Source of the DNA: Hyphochytrium catenoides
Taxonomy: Eukaryota > Sar > Hyphochytriomycetes > Hyphochytriales > Hyphochytriaceae
NCBI GenBank assembly: GCA_900088475.1
Contig: FLMG01002689.1
Location: forward strand, 1 to 31,660
Direction of reading: 5' to 3'
DNA: 31,660 nucleotides
A program made the translations under genes and the position numbers. The notes beneath the pieces were generated by a model. That model was not told the origin of the DNA. It saw only the letters and a program-made list of their open reading frames with translations, and did not search any database. Positions 21,372-31,660 of the stretch are shown one piece after another; the first letter of the stretch is position 1; each line of letters starts with the position of its first letter.

Positions 21372-21831
21372 TTGGGCCCTGATGATAACTTACGACGTAA
21401 GGTAGGGACGAGTCAGCAGAAGCTCCTCTATTGTCCTAAAACTACACCGCCTTTAACATCATATGCAATGCCAATGATGACTCGTCCCCTAGACTCCGGT
21501 AGACAACCTCGCCAACCACCACCAGAGAAGAACCCAGGCACACGTCCGAGGGTAAAAACCCTCGCATTCAAGGACGGAGACAAGCCTGACACACCCTCCT
21601 ACCTACTGTGCAAGGCCGTCAGCTCAGCTTAGCCAGCTAATCAGCTCTGCATATCAGCAGCTCAACAACGTAAAGCTCCTCCCGCAACTTATCACCAGCG
21701 TCAAACGCCGCGCATCAGCAACGGAGGAGAGAGGCAGCAGCGGCGGCTCATCAGCGACAAACTCTTCAGCTCCTCCTCCTCCTTCCCTCTCTTCCCTCCT
21801 AGGAACTACTGACACCTCTACTTCCCTGTAG
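21372..21831 (+). CDS. Possible two-exon hypothetical gene
   Basis: Not recognised and doubtful. An open frame to 21551 is joined to 21628-21831 by a candidate 76-nt intron (AGG|GTAAAA ... CTCAG|CTT), phase 0 on both sides, length typical of this locus. The product would contain a Pro-rich segment (RQPPPEKNPGTRPR), a short amphipathic stretch (SQLISSAYQQLNNVKLLPQL) and a Ser/Pro-rich C-terminus ending at TAG 21829-21831. The start is unclear; a candidate ATG pair lies near 21475-21480. Chance open frames are a real alternative. Confidence 0.3.
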
Positions 21832-22668
21832 TAGTTGTACGCCAGCTATCCATAGTTGTACTATAAGGTAAACCTGAACTCACGAACAAGATAGCCGCTA
21901 ACGGGATACCTCGGGCCTTGTAACGGTGGAGGAAGAAAGGAGGACAGGAGGAGGGCTGATCATCAGGAGAAGGAGGAGGAGGAGGGACGGAGAAGAGAGG
22001 CTGGAAGATCTAAGGAGGTCATGATAGTAGATGATGCGGAGGATGAAGCTGGAAGAGGAGGAGAAGCTTCTTACCTTCGAAGGAAGGAGGCGGTACCTAC
22101 CTCCTATAAGAAAGAGAACAACGAGCAGGCAGGAGGAGGATGCCCTATCTATGGCGATAAGTCCCCTTCGGAAGAGTCTTTCGCTAGAGAAAAGGATAGA
22201 ATAGCTTGTTGCCCTCTAGGAGCAGCAGGAGGCGGCCACCGACCTTGGTGTACGTCGGAGCAGCAGCCATCCATTGGGAGGCAGCTTGCGGTCACGCTGC
22301 TGCTGTGAAGTGGAACGTGAAAGAAAATGTCTATTCTGCCGTAGTGAGATCGTCGTACAACCAACAGTAATAGGGCTATTTGGGGTCACTGAAGGAGAGC
22401 GCCTTCAAGCTGCTGTCAAAAGAGCGACTGTAATGTGCCAGCGCAGAAGCTCATCAGGAGAAGATAATAAAATGAGGAGAAGATGCCCTCCTTATTCGAG
22501 GACTAACAACAGCTGAGTAGGGGCAAGGAGTAGGATTTGCTGGTGTTTTCACACAGAGCGTGCGTAGTGCCGCTGGGCTGGGCCTCCTGTCGCTTCGCAG
22601 CGGCTGCCTTCCAGAGTTTATTCTCCTTGCTCTTCTCGTTGTGCTCGCTATACGAAGCCGCTCCTTCC
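21832..22668. other. Purine-rich unassigned stretch upstream of the LRR gene
   Basis: Strongly purine-biased on the + strand between about 21930 and 22150. A frame at 22274-22516 includes ERERKCLFCRSEIVVQPTVI, which resembles the C-terminal half of a RING finger, and a different frame upstream has CPIYGD; no complete RING can be assembled. The end is the likely 5' leader of the LRR gene. Confidence 0.35.
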
Positions 22669-25513
22669 ATGGGAAACAGTGCCTTACAGCCAGAGGTTGG
22701 AGGAACCCGAGGTCAGCCTCCTCAGCTCTTCGCTCCACGTCAAGGCCTTTCTATTACGCTTTTCTCCCTGCCTGGCTGATTCCTCCCACCACTAGAACTA
22801 GAACCGCCCCCCTCCCTATGTATCTACTATCTCTCATTCTCTCTCTCCCTCTCTCTGCCGTCGGGTTAGGAGAGCTCTTCAAAGATGGTTCACTCAAGGT
22901 TAATCTTTGCGGCCGAGGTATCAGCCTTGTCACTCCAACCACCATCGCCCAGCTACGAGGCGTCCAGTACGTTGACGTTGCCGAAAATGACATCTCAGCG
23001 CTGCCAGCGAGCTTTGGAACACTGAACACTCTCACGTAAGCGTCTGAGAATAGCTGATAAGCGTTCCAGCCTACCATCTTACCTTTTCTATCCGACTAAG
23101 ATCTCCTCCTTGTTGTCAATGTTGTCACCAATATTGCATGTTCCTCTGTCCACTGCATCAATATGTCAAGTCCATATCTTTGTCTTTTTCCCGTTTTACC
23201 GCCATGCACCTACAAGGCGGTGATGTCAAGACGGTGACGATGTCTCCCTCTGTCCTCTCTCTGTCTCTCAGATACCTCAACCTTAGCCACAACCAGCTCA
23301 CAACCCTCCCGCTTTCATTTGGCTTGCTCGTTGGGCTCAAGCTTCTGGACCTCAGCAGTAACAAAATTCAGAAGCTGGAGGTATTCCTTCTTCGCTCTTG
23401 CATCCAAGTCTATACTACGCTTCCCGAGCCTGGGCTGGTCTTTTGTTCCGTTATTTGCTGCGTCTATCTATATGTTCTCTCTGACGACTGCTCTATGACC
23501 TTATCAATGTAGGGCAACTTCTGTGACCTCTCTAGCTTGGAGAACCTCTGGCTAGACAGCAACGCGCTCACAGCCATTCCAGAAGACTTTGGAAACCTGC
23601 GTGCGTTAAAGGTACTAAGGCTGCAGAAGAATAAGCTAACGGCGTTGCCCCGCTCCTTTATAGCTCTCGAAAGGTAAGTGTGGATGATTGACGGGGGAAA
23701 TTGCTATGAGGAGATAGGTCAGTGAGCCATATAAGGCAATGGATCATGGTCGTTGAGAAGGGTGTGAGTTGTGAACTTCAAGAGCACGGGTTGACCACCG
23801 CGCGGGCGGGTTGTTGGACATAGTAGAGGTTAACAGGATATGGAGAGGAGAATAAACAACCATATCGCCATGGACCAAGTGGACTACGGCTCCTCTTTCC
23901 AGGGTCGCCTTTAGTCTGTCTGTCGCCCTCCATCATATCATCAGGGTTTTTGCAACAACCCTTCTTTTGCGTCCTTCTCGTACTCTCTCCTGAGTCTTCT
24001 GGTCAGATCTTCTTTTGATGATAATTCTTATGGCCTCTTTTTCTTCAGCTTAGAGGATGCGGACATCTCAGACAATGTCCTGACAAAGCTCCCAAATGTC
24101 CCGGGTAACCTTCGGGCGGTGAAGAGGCTGCACCTTGCCCGCAACCGGATTGAGAAACTGCCCGAGTCCTTTAGGGAATGGGAGGGGCTGCGGATCTTCT
24201 CGTTCTCTTATAACAAGCTCAGCGACCTTCACGGCAAACTGAGAGGGCTGAAGGAGTTGGAATCGCTCTGTAAGATACCAGTTCCTACATCGAAGTACTG
24301 CTTGTATGTACATTTTTTTCTTCCTTATTTCTTCTCTTCTTGGTCTCTCTACTATCTCTTCTGTTTTGAAGTATTACGGCCAAGTGAACAAGCACTGATG
24401 GTGCCCTCCGCTCCTCCGTCATCTCTCTACCCAGGTCTTGGAGGCAACAAACTTACAGGTTTGCCTGAGGAGATTGGGGCACTTCGAGATCTTCTCTCCC
24501 TATCTCTCTACAAGAACAGGATTTCATCGCTTCCTTCACAGCTTTTCCTGCTCGAGAGTCTTCTGGAGCTTGATCTGTCTGATAATAAGCTAAAGGAGCT
24601 TCCTGAAAGTGGATGGAAAGACCTGGTAAGAGCGAAGCGAAGGACCCGATATGTGTGGAGGGTTGATGCTTCTCACGGCATCGAGAGAGAAGAAAGGTAG
24701 AAGAAGAGAAAGGTTAGAGAGAAAGCGAGAAATCGATAGCGGGCGGTGAGAGGGAGCGAGGAAGGAAGGTAGCAGCGCAGCTCTCAGGCTCCTCTTTGTT
24801 TTATTGGGCTGATGAGCATCAGCCCCAGACAGCCAACGGCGCCCGGGGTTTGCTTCCATAGCGGCGTAACTTACTGTTACTACCTCCTCTTGCCTCTCAT
24901 CAGGTGTCTCTTCGCTCTCTTCTTCTGACACGGAATCTGTTGAAGAGTCTTCCCGATGAATTTTGCGAGCTACCAGTGCTGACATCTCTCATTCTTGCCA
25001 ACAATGGAATCCAAGAGCTTCCCGACACCTTCGGAAAGCTAAAGAGCTTAACCTATCTTAACCTCAGAAAGGTGGGTGGTGATTGATAAAGATAAAGAAG
25101 GCAAGCAGCCTGACGAAGAGCTGATATGAAGATGGAAGGAAGAATAAGAATACCACGCTGGGATCGTGGGTAGCAGCTGTAGTGTCATCTCCTTTCTCTT
25201 TACTGCCTCCTTCCCACGACCTGTTGTTGTCTTCACGCTTTCTCCTCACCCTTCCCTTCTTAGCATTAACCGCCATCTACATTCTCGGCAGAACCCAATC
25301 CTTGAGCTACCGGACTCTTTCTGCGAGCTAAGTGAGCTGGAGCAGCTCTCAGTGGAGGAGACGGAGATAAGAGAGTTTCCAGTCAACCTTCCCCAGCTTC
25401 AACGCTTGCAGCGATGCTGGATGCACCCGGGGGTGCTGGTGATTGCCTCCACGGAACACACAAAGTTCTTCAAAGGAAAGGGCATCGTGGACGGCTCAGG
25501 TCCACGACCTTAA
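22669..25513 (+). CDS. LRRC57-like leucine-rich repeat protein, predicted N-myristoylated
   Basis: Exons 22669-22711, 22870-23035, 23272-23380, 23513-23673, 24049-24269, 24435-24625, 24904-25071, 25292-25513; all phases match, giving 426 residues. After an N-terminal cap come 15 consecutive repeats of the form xxLxxLxLxxNxLxxLPxxFxxL, each 23 residues except one of 24, followed by a short basic C-terminus. The unbroken period across seven splice junctions confirms the model. The N-terminus MGNSALQPEV fits the N-myristoyltransferase signal (Gly2, Ser/Asn near position 5-6) and matches the MGNSAL start of animal LRRC57, a membrane-associated LRR protein of unknown role. Animal LRRC57 is about 239 residues, so this one is much longer. 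Leucine-rich repeats bind proteins; the partner is unknown. A PIRL- or SHOC2-type LRR protein is the alternative family. Confidence 0.9.
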
Positions 25514-27428
25514 CATTGGAGACTGAGGATATGTAATGTAATTGAGGAGCGGCGTGGCACTGGAATAGAAGACATGACAGCGGCGCTTCCTTCTCCTCCC
25601 GTACGGCTACTGCTGCCGCGTGTGATTAGTTGCTTTCCCTTCATGAGTTCTTTGCTGAGATGGCGCAACAGCTCTTGGTTTTCCGGGTCTGACTGACATC
25701 TGCCACCGTAGAAGTTAGAGTTATATTGAGGAAAGTAGCAGTAGCAGCGACCGTCTCTATTGAACTATTACTTTGATTTTGATTTCACATCATCACCAGT
25801 GCATAGCTCCTACGTGATGGGCTCCTCATTTTCCTCCTTTATTTTTGCTACTATCGTCGTGCTTCTTCTGCCCTCCCCTGGTCCTACCTTAAATCAGCAC
25901 TTGTTTGTTCTTCTTCCGAAGACCCTCCTCATTCTTCCCTAAGATGCATCATTATTATTGGTCGCCTCTGATCTGAGCTGACAGTAAGAGGTCTGATAGC
26001 TTTTCCCTCCTTCTTCAATTATATTCAGACGAGTAGTCCTCCGAGACGTAGACTACATGATGCCGCCCTCGTCGCTCTGATTAGTAAGGGAACCTCTATG
26101 ACCAAGCCCGTGGCGTCAGTCCGCCCTGTTGCGTTCATTTCTTTCTCTTCGCCTCCTCCAACAGCAGTTCTTCTTCTCGCCCCACCAACCTCATCATCGT
26201 TCCATAGCCATCATCATTCATTATCATTCTGTAGCTATCGCCGTTGTTGAGCTGACAATAAATAGTAGTGAGCTTTGACAACGGTAATACCCCATCTTCT
26301 TTATCTTCCTCCCCGTTACTTCTTGGCGTAGATCCCCCGCTCGCCAACGTAATGATAACACTAGCTGAAGCCTAGTAGTAGTGACTGTGCTTGTCGGTCC
26401 GCGGACCTTGCGCAGCAGCAGGACCACCATATTGATCTCTTTCTTCTTCTCTTGTTGTTCTTCCTTTCTCCTCCTCCTCCGCGCCGCCTCCACTAACTCT
26501 TCTTCTTCCTCCCGCCGGTTGTTCTTCATCTCTTCTCCTTCTTCGTCTTCCTGCCAATGTCCATCCAGCGCTCAGCCTTGTAAAACGGTAGTGAGATAGG
26601 AACCGAGGGGAAGCTCTTATTCTGATGGTCACCTAAGTCTTATGATGTCGGCATTCTGAATTAGTACGATAGGGTGATCCTGTAGTATTCCTGTATCATT
26701 CCTGTCCCGTCGCCTGAAGTACTCTGACAAACCAGTCTGGATGGGTCCGTTCACATTTTGAATGGATGGACGGCAGACAAGGGCCAAACCGTGGCCCCAC
26801 TGTAAACAGAGGGGACTCGAGAACTCCTACTAAGAGCTCAAACACCAGGCCTCACCATCGCTAAATGTGTCAGACGCGCCATTATGCCCCAAAATGTATG
26901 GCTTTATAAGGGTTACCCACGTTTGACGTTTCTCCCGACGGGTTTGGAAGGGTTGGGCTGATTAGAGTGCTTAGTAGGTACAGAAATACCCCAGGACAAG
27001 ATACAGAGGAACCCCTGGAGCTGCCGCAAACTCTTTTACATTTTTACGCAGCTTCTGATCTCTAAAATTGTCATCACCTCATCATCCATCAGCTGCTGAA
27101 TCTCCGTCATCGTGATTGACCCGCTGCTGGGCATCTCTATCTGGCTCTCGTTGTGACCAACAGGCAATACAATCTACTCCTTCAAACCACTCTTCTCTTC
27201 TCACGTGCCACGTGCCACTATCCTGAGACGTTCCACATTCTGATTCTTTGCAATTACTTTCTTTCTGATTAAATGGTCTGCCACATACATCGGTTCTTAT
27301 CAAAGCGCCATTCGCTTTTGGTTGCCACGGGAGCAGACGAAGGGGTCGTACGTGGAACAAGTTGAGAGGACTGTCTGCGTTCAAGAAAACCTTCTTGTGA
27401 ACATAGCTGTCGATCGAACCCTCTGGAC
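25514..27428. other. Long intergenic stretch with pyrimidine-rich middle
   Basis: No gene is recognised. From about 25900 to 26580 the + strand is rich in tct/cct triplets, so minus-strand frames there (26135-26632) read as Glu/Arg/Lys-rich and are probably by-products. Two E-box/G-box hexamers near the right end are listed separately. Several short + frames between 27270 and 27428 overlap and are not assignable. Confidence 0.45.
27202..27214. promoter_or_regulatory. Tandem CACGTG (E-box/G-box) pair
   Basis: CACGTG at 27202-27207 and again at 27209-27214, separated by one base, about 220 nt upstream of the next start codon. CACGTG is bound by bHLH and bZIP factors in many eukaryotes. Function here is inferred only from position. 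Confidence 0.4.
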
Positions 27429-29453
27429 ATGATGATGGAGTTGGAGGACTTCATTCGCCAAGTAAAGGTTGAGCTCAGTACCAAGCGGCCACAGGAGATC
27501 GAAGCCGCACGCCGATTGAGAGAGAGAGACAGGGAAGAAGAAGAGAAAATTGCCGCTGTAGCGTTAGAGAAGCTTCAGTACGACTTTCCCGAGCTATACC
27601 TAGAAGAACTCCGAGCTCTGCGAGAGAAGCTGGCCACCACTCTGCTTCCTTTCAGCGCTCGAAACTGCACCAAGGTACGGATTCTTCCACCCAAGGGAGA
27701 GCGGTAGCATCCCTCTTTCGCAAGCTATCCTTAATGCCCCTTGGCCACTCCACCTCCCATCTATCTTCAGGAACTTGCCTCTGGCCTCTGTCCTCTGGCT
27801 CTATTCTTCTCTCTTCCTCCTCCTCCTTCTTTGTGCCATCTCTACAGTTCTTCCCCACGCCGAGGCTCCTTGATCCTTGCACTTCTCTAAACTCATGATC
27901 GCAAACCAAACACTTTGTCATGGTTGTACTTGAGAAGGCTCCTTCTATCCCTGCCTCCATCAATTTTATCCTGAAGGTTTGCCTCCTACCCTCTCCTTCG
28001 AGGGCCCGCCTTCTCCTATTCTCACTCTCTTTCAGTCTTTCACGTACTCTACTGTTTTCCTCCTTATCTCTCTCGAATATGTAGAGCAGACCGCTGGATG
28101 GCTGGACGGAAGATGGCACCCTCATTAGCTGGCCGTCGTTTCACCTCTCTGACAAGCTGCTGGACGGGCTATTCTACCTCAATGACAGCACTGGGAACAC
28201 AGAGAGAGGTGTCTTCCCTTTCCATCTTTCTCTCTCGTCATCTTGGGAATTATGTCACTGTTCTGAAACATCTTCATCACCTTCATCTGCCCTGTTCGTG
28301 CGTCTCCAAAGGACCCCTACCTTCTATCTTAGAGTTTGTTTAGCATGAGATAGAGTCTAACGATATTTTATGCGCTCGCTCTAGACCAGGAAGCTAGCTC
28401 AGTCCTAGCCTTAATCCTTCTGCCATATCTCCTGCTGCTGCTTAGGTAATGCCACCTTCTCGTCATTTCTGTATGTATATCAATCTCCTGCCTCATGTTT
28501 TTGGAACAATGCGGCACATTCTTGATCCCTTCAGTCGTCTCTGAAACATGTGGGAGTCGTGAATTTTCCCCCCCTAGGCCACCTTCTACTTCTCTCCCGG
28601 CTCTTTCTCTCTCAATTCTCTCTTTCATTCGTTCCCCAACCTGATCGATAGGAGTCTCTCTCTCACTATCTAACATTCAGTCGCTCTCATACGGGCACTG
28701 CTCCTACCATGTGGTGGCTTCCAAGATTCTCCTTGAAAATTTTGACGTGCGTCTAAAATGCCTGTGTATAGACTTCCCCCTGTGCAGTTGGCACGGGCGC
28801 TTTGTCGCGTCTCTATGACAACATGCGAAGAGGAAGAGGCTTATCCTGACCCTGACGAGGAGCCTGAGGTCAAGCAAAGCATGGCCTGCCTTCGTCTTCC
28901 ACTCTAGCCGTCTCTCCTCTCTTGTTCCTGTTCTTGGTCAAACAGACCAAAGCTTAGCTTCGTGACCGGTCTTCCCCTATTCTTCTTTTGTTGTCCACGA
29001 TCCTCCCTGATAGGCTCATATAAAGTCCGTTCTTTTATCGTTCTGACTGTGAGGGAGAACTAGATACAGGGACCGGCCCTAGGCTTTGTTTGAGTAATGC
29101 TCATATCCTCTGTTCCTCCATCATCAGCTTTGCGTTTCCCCTTACTACTCCCCCTTACGAACAAATCCGACCCACCGTTCTCTTTCGTCCCCTCCTCAGC
29201 TACTCCACGTTTATGCTCTTGGTCTAACTTACCATTGTCTACACAGAGCGATTCAGAATCGCGGCTGGACCTAAAAGAGCGCTTCGCAGTCGAAGAGGAT
29301 CCAGACGATTTTGTATATGAGGCGGAGGAGAGGAGACAAAATACGATGGCCTGGAGGAGGCACAGTCGCGAAATAGAGGAAGAGCTGCAAGAAGAGGGTG
29401 GCGATGATAAGAGAACGAGGAATGCCGAGCGGAAGCTTCTAAGCATAATGTAG
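27429..29453 (+). CDS. Charged protein of unknown function, multi-exon
   Basis: Not recognised. Supported exons: 27429-27674 (first ATG after an in-frame stop; MMMELEDFIRQ), 28085-28208 (phase 0 join over a 410-nt intron; GWTEDGTLISWPSFHLSDKL), 28681-28746 (YHVVASKILLENFD), 28788-28868 (LARALCRVSMTTCEEEE) and 29247-29453 (SDSESRLDLKERF to TAG). The join between the second and third is unresolved: the second ends in phase 1 at its best donor while the third needs phase 0, so a small exon is missing or the second runs on to about 28297. The visible protein is about 240 residues: an N-terminal charged helix likely to form a coiled coil, a Trp-containing middle and an acidic, Arg/Glu-rich end. 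It may instead splice at AT|GTAGGA near its stop into the next exon set. Confidence 0.5.
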
Positions 29454-29669
29454 GATGAGCTACTGCCCCTTAACATGCCACATCTATCTGTCTGACCTCT
29501 CCCATTCTGCTACTGGTTGCCTTTTCTTCGCCCTTTGCCTCTTCTTTCTTTGCCTTCCGTACAATCGAACTCTCTGTATCTCCTTGCAAAGCGGGCTCCG
29601 TTATACTCTTGTCTACAGCTATGTCTAGTTCTTAGAGCCAGTTCCTACGAGTTAGTGGCTTCTCTCTAG

Positions 29670-31660
29670 GCTCAATATTTAGTAACCCTCTGCGTCATCC
29701 TCATTCCGCTGCTTACTCGGGCTCCCACCTTCCCAAGCTCCCGGGTAACATACCCGCGCCTTTCGAAGGTACCCAGTGGCCTATGGAGACGATTCAGACT
29801 GAGTGCTACCATAGGGAGAATTATTGAAGAGCTACAAAGCCGGAACGTGGTGAGACCGGAGTCAGACAAACCAGAAGAGACGTCCACGTCCTTCTTAGGT
29901 CAATCAAGCGCCTTTCTCTCTCTTCTTCAAAGTAGAGCATCTCATGTTCCAGAAGACCTTCCAGAGGTCATTGAATTAGTGGCTGAAAGCCTCTCTTGGA
30001 CTCTGTCAGAGAAGTAAGGGCACCGCAAATTATCAATCTGTTGACAAAATTGTGGTATGCTTTTCTATTTGGTCGCTCTGATCTTCTTTACCTCTTTGTT
30101 TACTATTGTCTGCGTGATTGGGTGCCTACTTCCTATCTCGTTTCTAAACCTAATGCCTTAACAGAAGCGAGCTGCAACAGGAGAGCAAAGAAGGATACCT
30201 GGCCGTATTAGTCAGCCTTGTAGAGATGGAGCAGGTATGAGAGTTGGTGGACGTCTCTCTCTCTCTTGTATATCACATGTGCTGACTGAATTTACCATTC
30301 AGCTCCGACAAAGCAGCGTCCTCTACAATGCTGTCTTTCGGTTACAGGGCCAGGTAAGAGACTAGTCAAGGAAGTAAAAGGGCCGAAGCACAGGGAGAGA
30401 CGTGAGAAGAAGTAAAGTTTATCTTATGGGCAAGAATGTCGCAATAATTGGATGCTAGACGCTACAGGTTTTAGAGGAGCGGATGGTAGACTGAGGAAGT
30501 TAAGCGTTCATAAGTGAAGGACAACCAGAAGGAGAAGAAGATTCATATCCTTTCCCCAGGTGGTTGATCGATGTAACGCTCTGGCTGCGCTCATGTGGGA
30601 GGCTGAGAACAGCAAGCAGGGAATGCCTTTGAGTGTCCCTAGGGACCATGAATTTTTCTCGTTGGTCCGAGTGACAAACTTCATCATTGAACGTGTAAGG
30701 CTTAGACCCCTAGAAGTCACTTCGACGGACTATGTTCTTTCTTTCGGCGCTCTTCATGAGCTCAAGCTCCTTTTCTTCACGATCTTTCTTGCCTGTATTG
30801 CCTTACAAGGTTGTTTGTGTCAGCCCCTATGAGTACTCATGGGCAGACGGCCCAGCTCCTCCAGATCTGCTTACATTTCTACATTAGGCGTTATTGTATG
30901 GTAGGGGTGCGAGCGTTATCAGTGACCTTCATGCCAGAGGACAAGTTCGAAGCTTGCTTCAGGTAAGGTAGGAAGAGCCAGAGGGAGTTTACGCAGCGTT
31001 TGCTCCTTCAATGAGCGTGGTGTTTTGCGATCTCTTTGGGCTGGCGCGTCTGGATAATAAGTCTAAGACTTTCCCGTTTCTTCCAGGGTCTGAGCTATTA
31101 TGAAGGGCACCAAGAGGCTCAAGGATGGGTTCAAAAGGGCCTCGCTTTGTGTTCGCTCCATTCGTCGGAAGTTGCTTCTTACGTTTACTACGCAGCCAGC
31201 AGTTCGCTTGCCTTGCAAACCCAGGTGACTCCTACAGAGACTCAGGACGGAGAGACAAGCGGGGATCACTCAGAGCGATGGAATGTCTGTCTTCGCATTG
31301 CTCTATATGCTCACGTCTCAGCTTCCCAAAGTACCGCGTGGGTGGATGCGTTAAAAGGTCTTCTCGTAACAAGAAGCATGGCGGCAAGGGTAAGTGACTC
31401 ATAGCTATTGAACTTTGAATCACTTATGGAAAGATACAGAGAGGGCGATTGGTGGAGTGAAAGGAGTTGGAGCAGGAAAGGAATTTTCGTTATTGGCAAA
31501 GGAAGAGCCGAGGCAGGAACAATCATACAGAGAATTCATCTGCCCATTCAGCCAAAGGCAGAGGATCAGGAGGGGTCATGGGAGGCTGTACCGGGAATCA
31601 AGTGCCGCTAGTGGAAAGAGAGAGCTCATTCCATTTGTCTGACGTCTCCCTTGCAGGTTG
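29670..31660 (+). CDS. Helical protein of unknown function, partial (continues past right edge)
   Basis: Not recognised. Exons: an open frame from at most 29670 to 30013 (true 5' end unclear), 30165-30234, 30303-30353, 30560-30694, 30888-30962, 31087-31389, and the first 4 nt of another after the acceptor at 31656. Phases agree at every join and donors are GTAAG-type or GTATGA, so the chain is well supported. The protein is rich in Leu, Ala, Glu and Ser, predicted nearly all helical (DLPEVIELVAESLSWTLSEK, YLAVLVSLVEMEQLRQSSVL, VVDRCNALAALMWEAEN), with an acidic insert near 31225-31275 and a tail segment resembling helical-pair repeats (YYEGHQEAQGWVQKGLALC). An alpha-solenoid such as HEAT or TPR type is plausible. 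The start may belong to the preceding gene. Confidence 0.6.

Noticed and set aside
24590..24985. Minus-strand 131-codon frame in the LRR gene
   Set aside because: It overlaps an LRR exon and intron and shows no family features.
26135..26632. Minus-strand Glu/Arg-rich frames
   Set aside because: They arise from tct/cct-rich sequence and have no conserved pattern.
27652..28125. Minus-strand 157-codon frame with a CLVCDHEF motif
   Set aside because: It lies mostly over a pyrimidine-rich intron of the + strand gene, giving artificial Glu/Arg richness; the single CxxC is not a zinc finger.
30810..30887. Open stretch VVCVSPYEYSWADG before an exon of the last gene
   Set aside because: It runs into an in-frame TAG that forms the acceptor, and no donor of fitting phase exists.

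Overview
This is nuclear DNA from a unicellular eukaryote. Coding sequence is split by many GT-AG introns (about 41-444 nt, often 52-80 nt, pyrimidine-rich before the acceptor), and the genes are eukaryote-specific. ARL3 belongs mainly to ciliated or flagellated eukaryotes, so a flagellated protist, perhaps an alga, is likely. I cannot place the lineage from sequence alone.

Layout, all supported genes on the + strand: 1-468, 3' end of a prefoldin subunit 1-like gene; 2522-3200, ARL3 GTPase (3 exons); 3949-7113, DBP4/DDX10 DEAD-box RNA helicase (7 exons); 9932-10927, single-pass membrane protein of unknown function; 12291-20604, FAB1/PIKfyve phosphatidylinositol-3-phosphate 5-kinase (11 exons traced, plus one or more hidden by a 22-N gap), with an unexpected N-terminal PDZ domain; 21372-21831, a doubtful two-exon gene; 22669-25513, an LRRC57-like leucine-rich-repeat protein with a myristoylation-type N-terminus and 15 repeats (8 exons); 27429-29453, an unrecognised charged protein; about 29670 to the right edge, an unrecognised, mostly helical protein that continues beyond the window. 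The spaces between genes hold (CT)n microsatellites, a duplicated pyrimidine-rich unit and short palindromes; I found no RNA gene, CRISPR array or recognisable transposon.

The genes do not form one pathway. They are housekeeping functions: protein folding (prefoldin), ciliary lipoprotein trafficking (ARL3), 18S rRNA processing (DBP4) and endolysosomal phosphoinositide signalling (FAB1). The most interesting items are the PDZ-FYVE-CCT-PIPK kinase, the expanded LRRC57-like protein and the unrecognised genes at the right end. Exon boundaries were derived by hand from splice signals, matching phase and family alignment from memory; no search was run.
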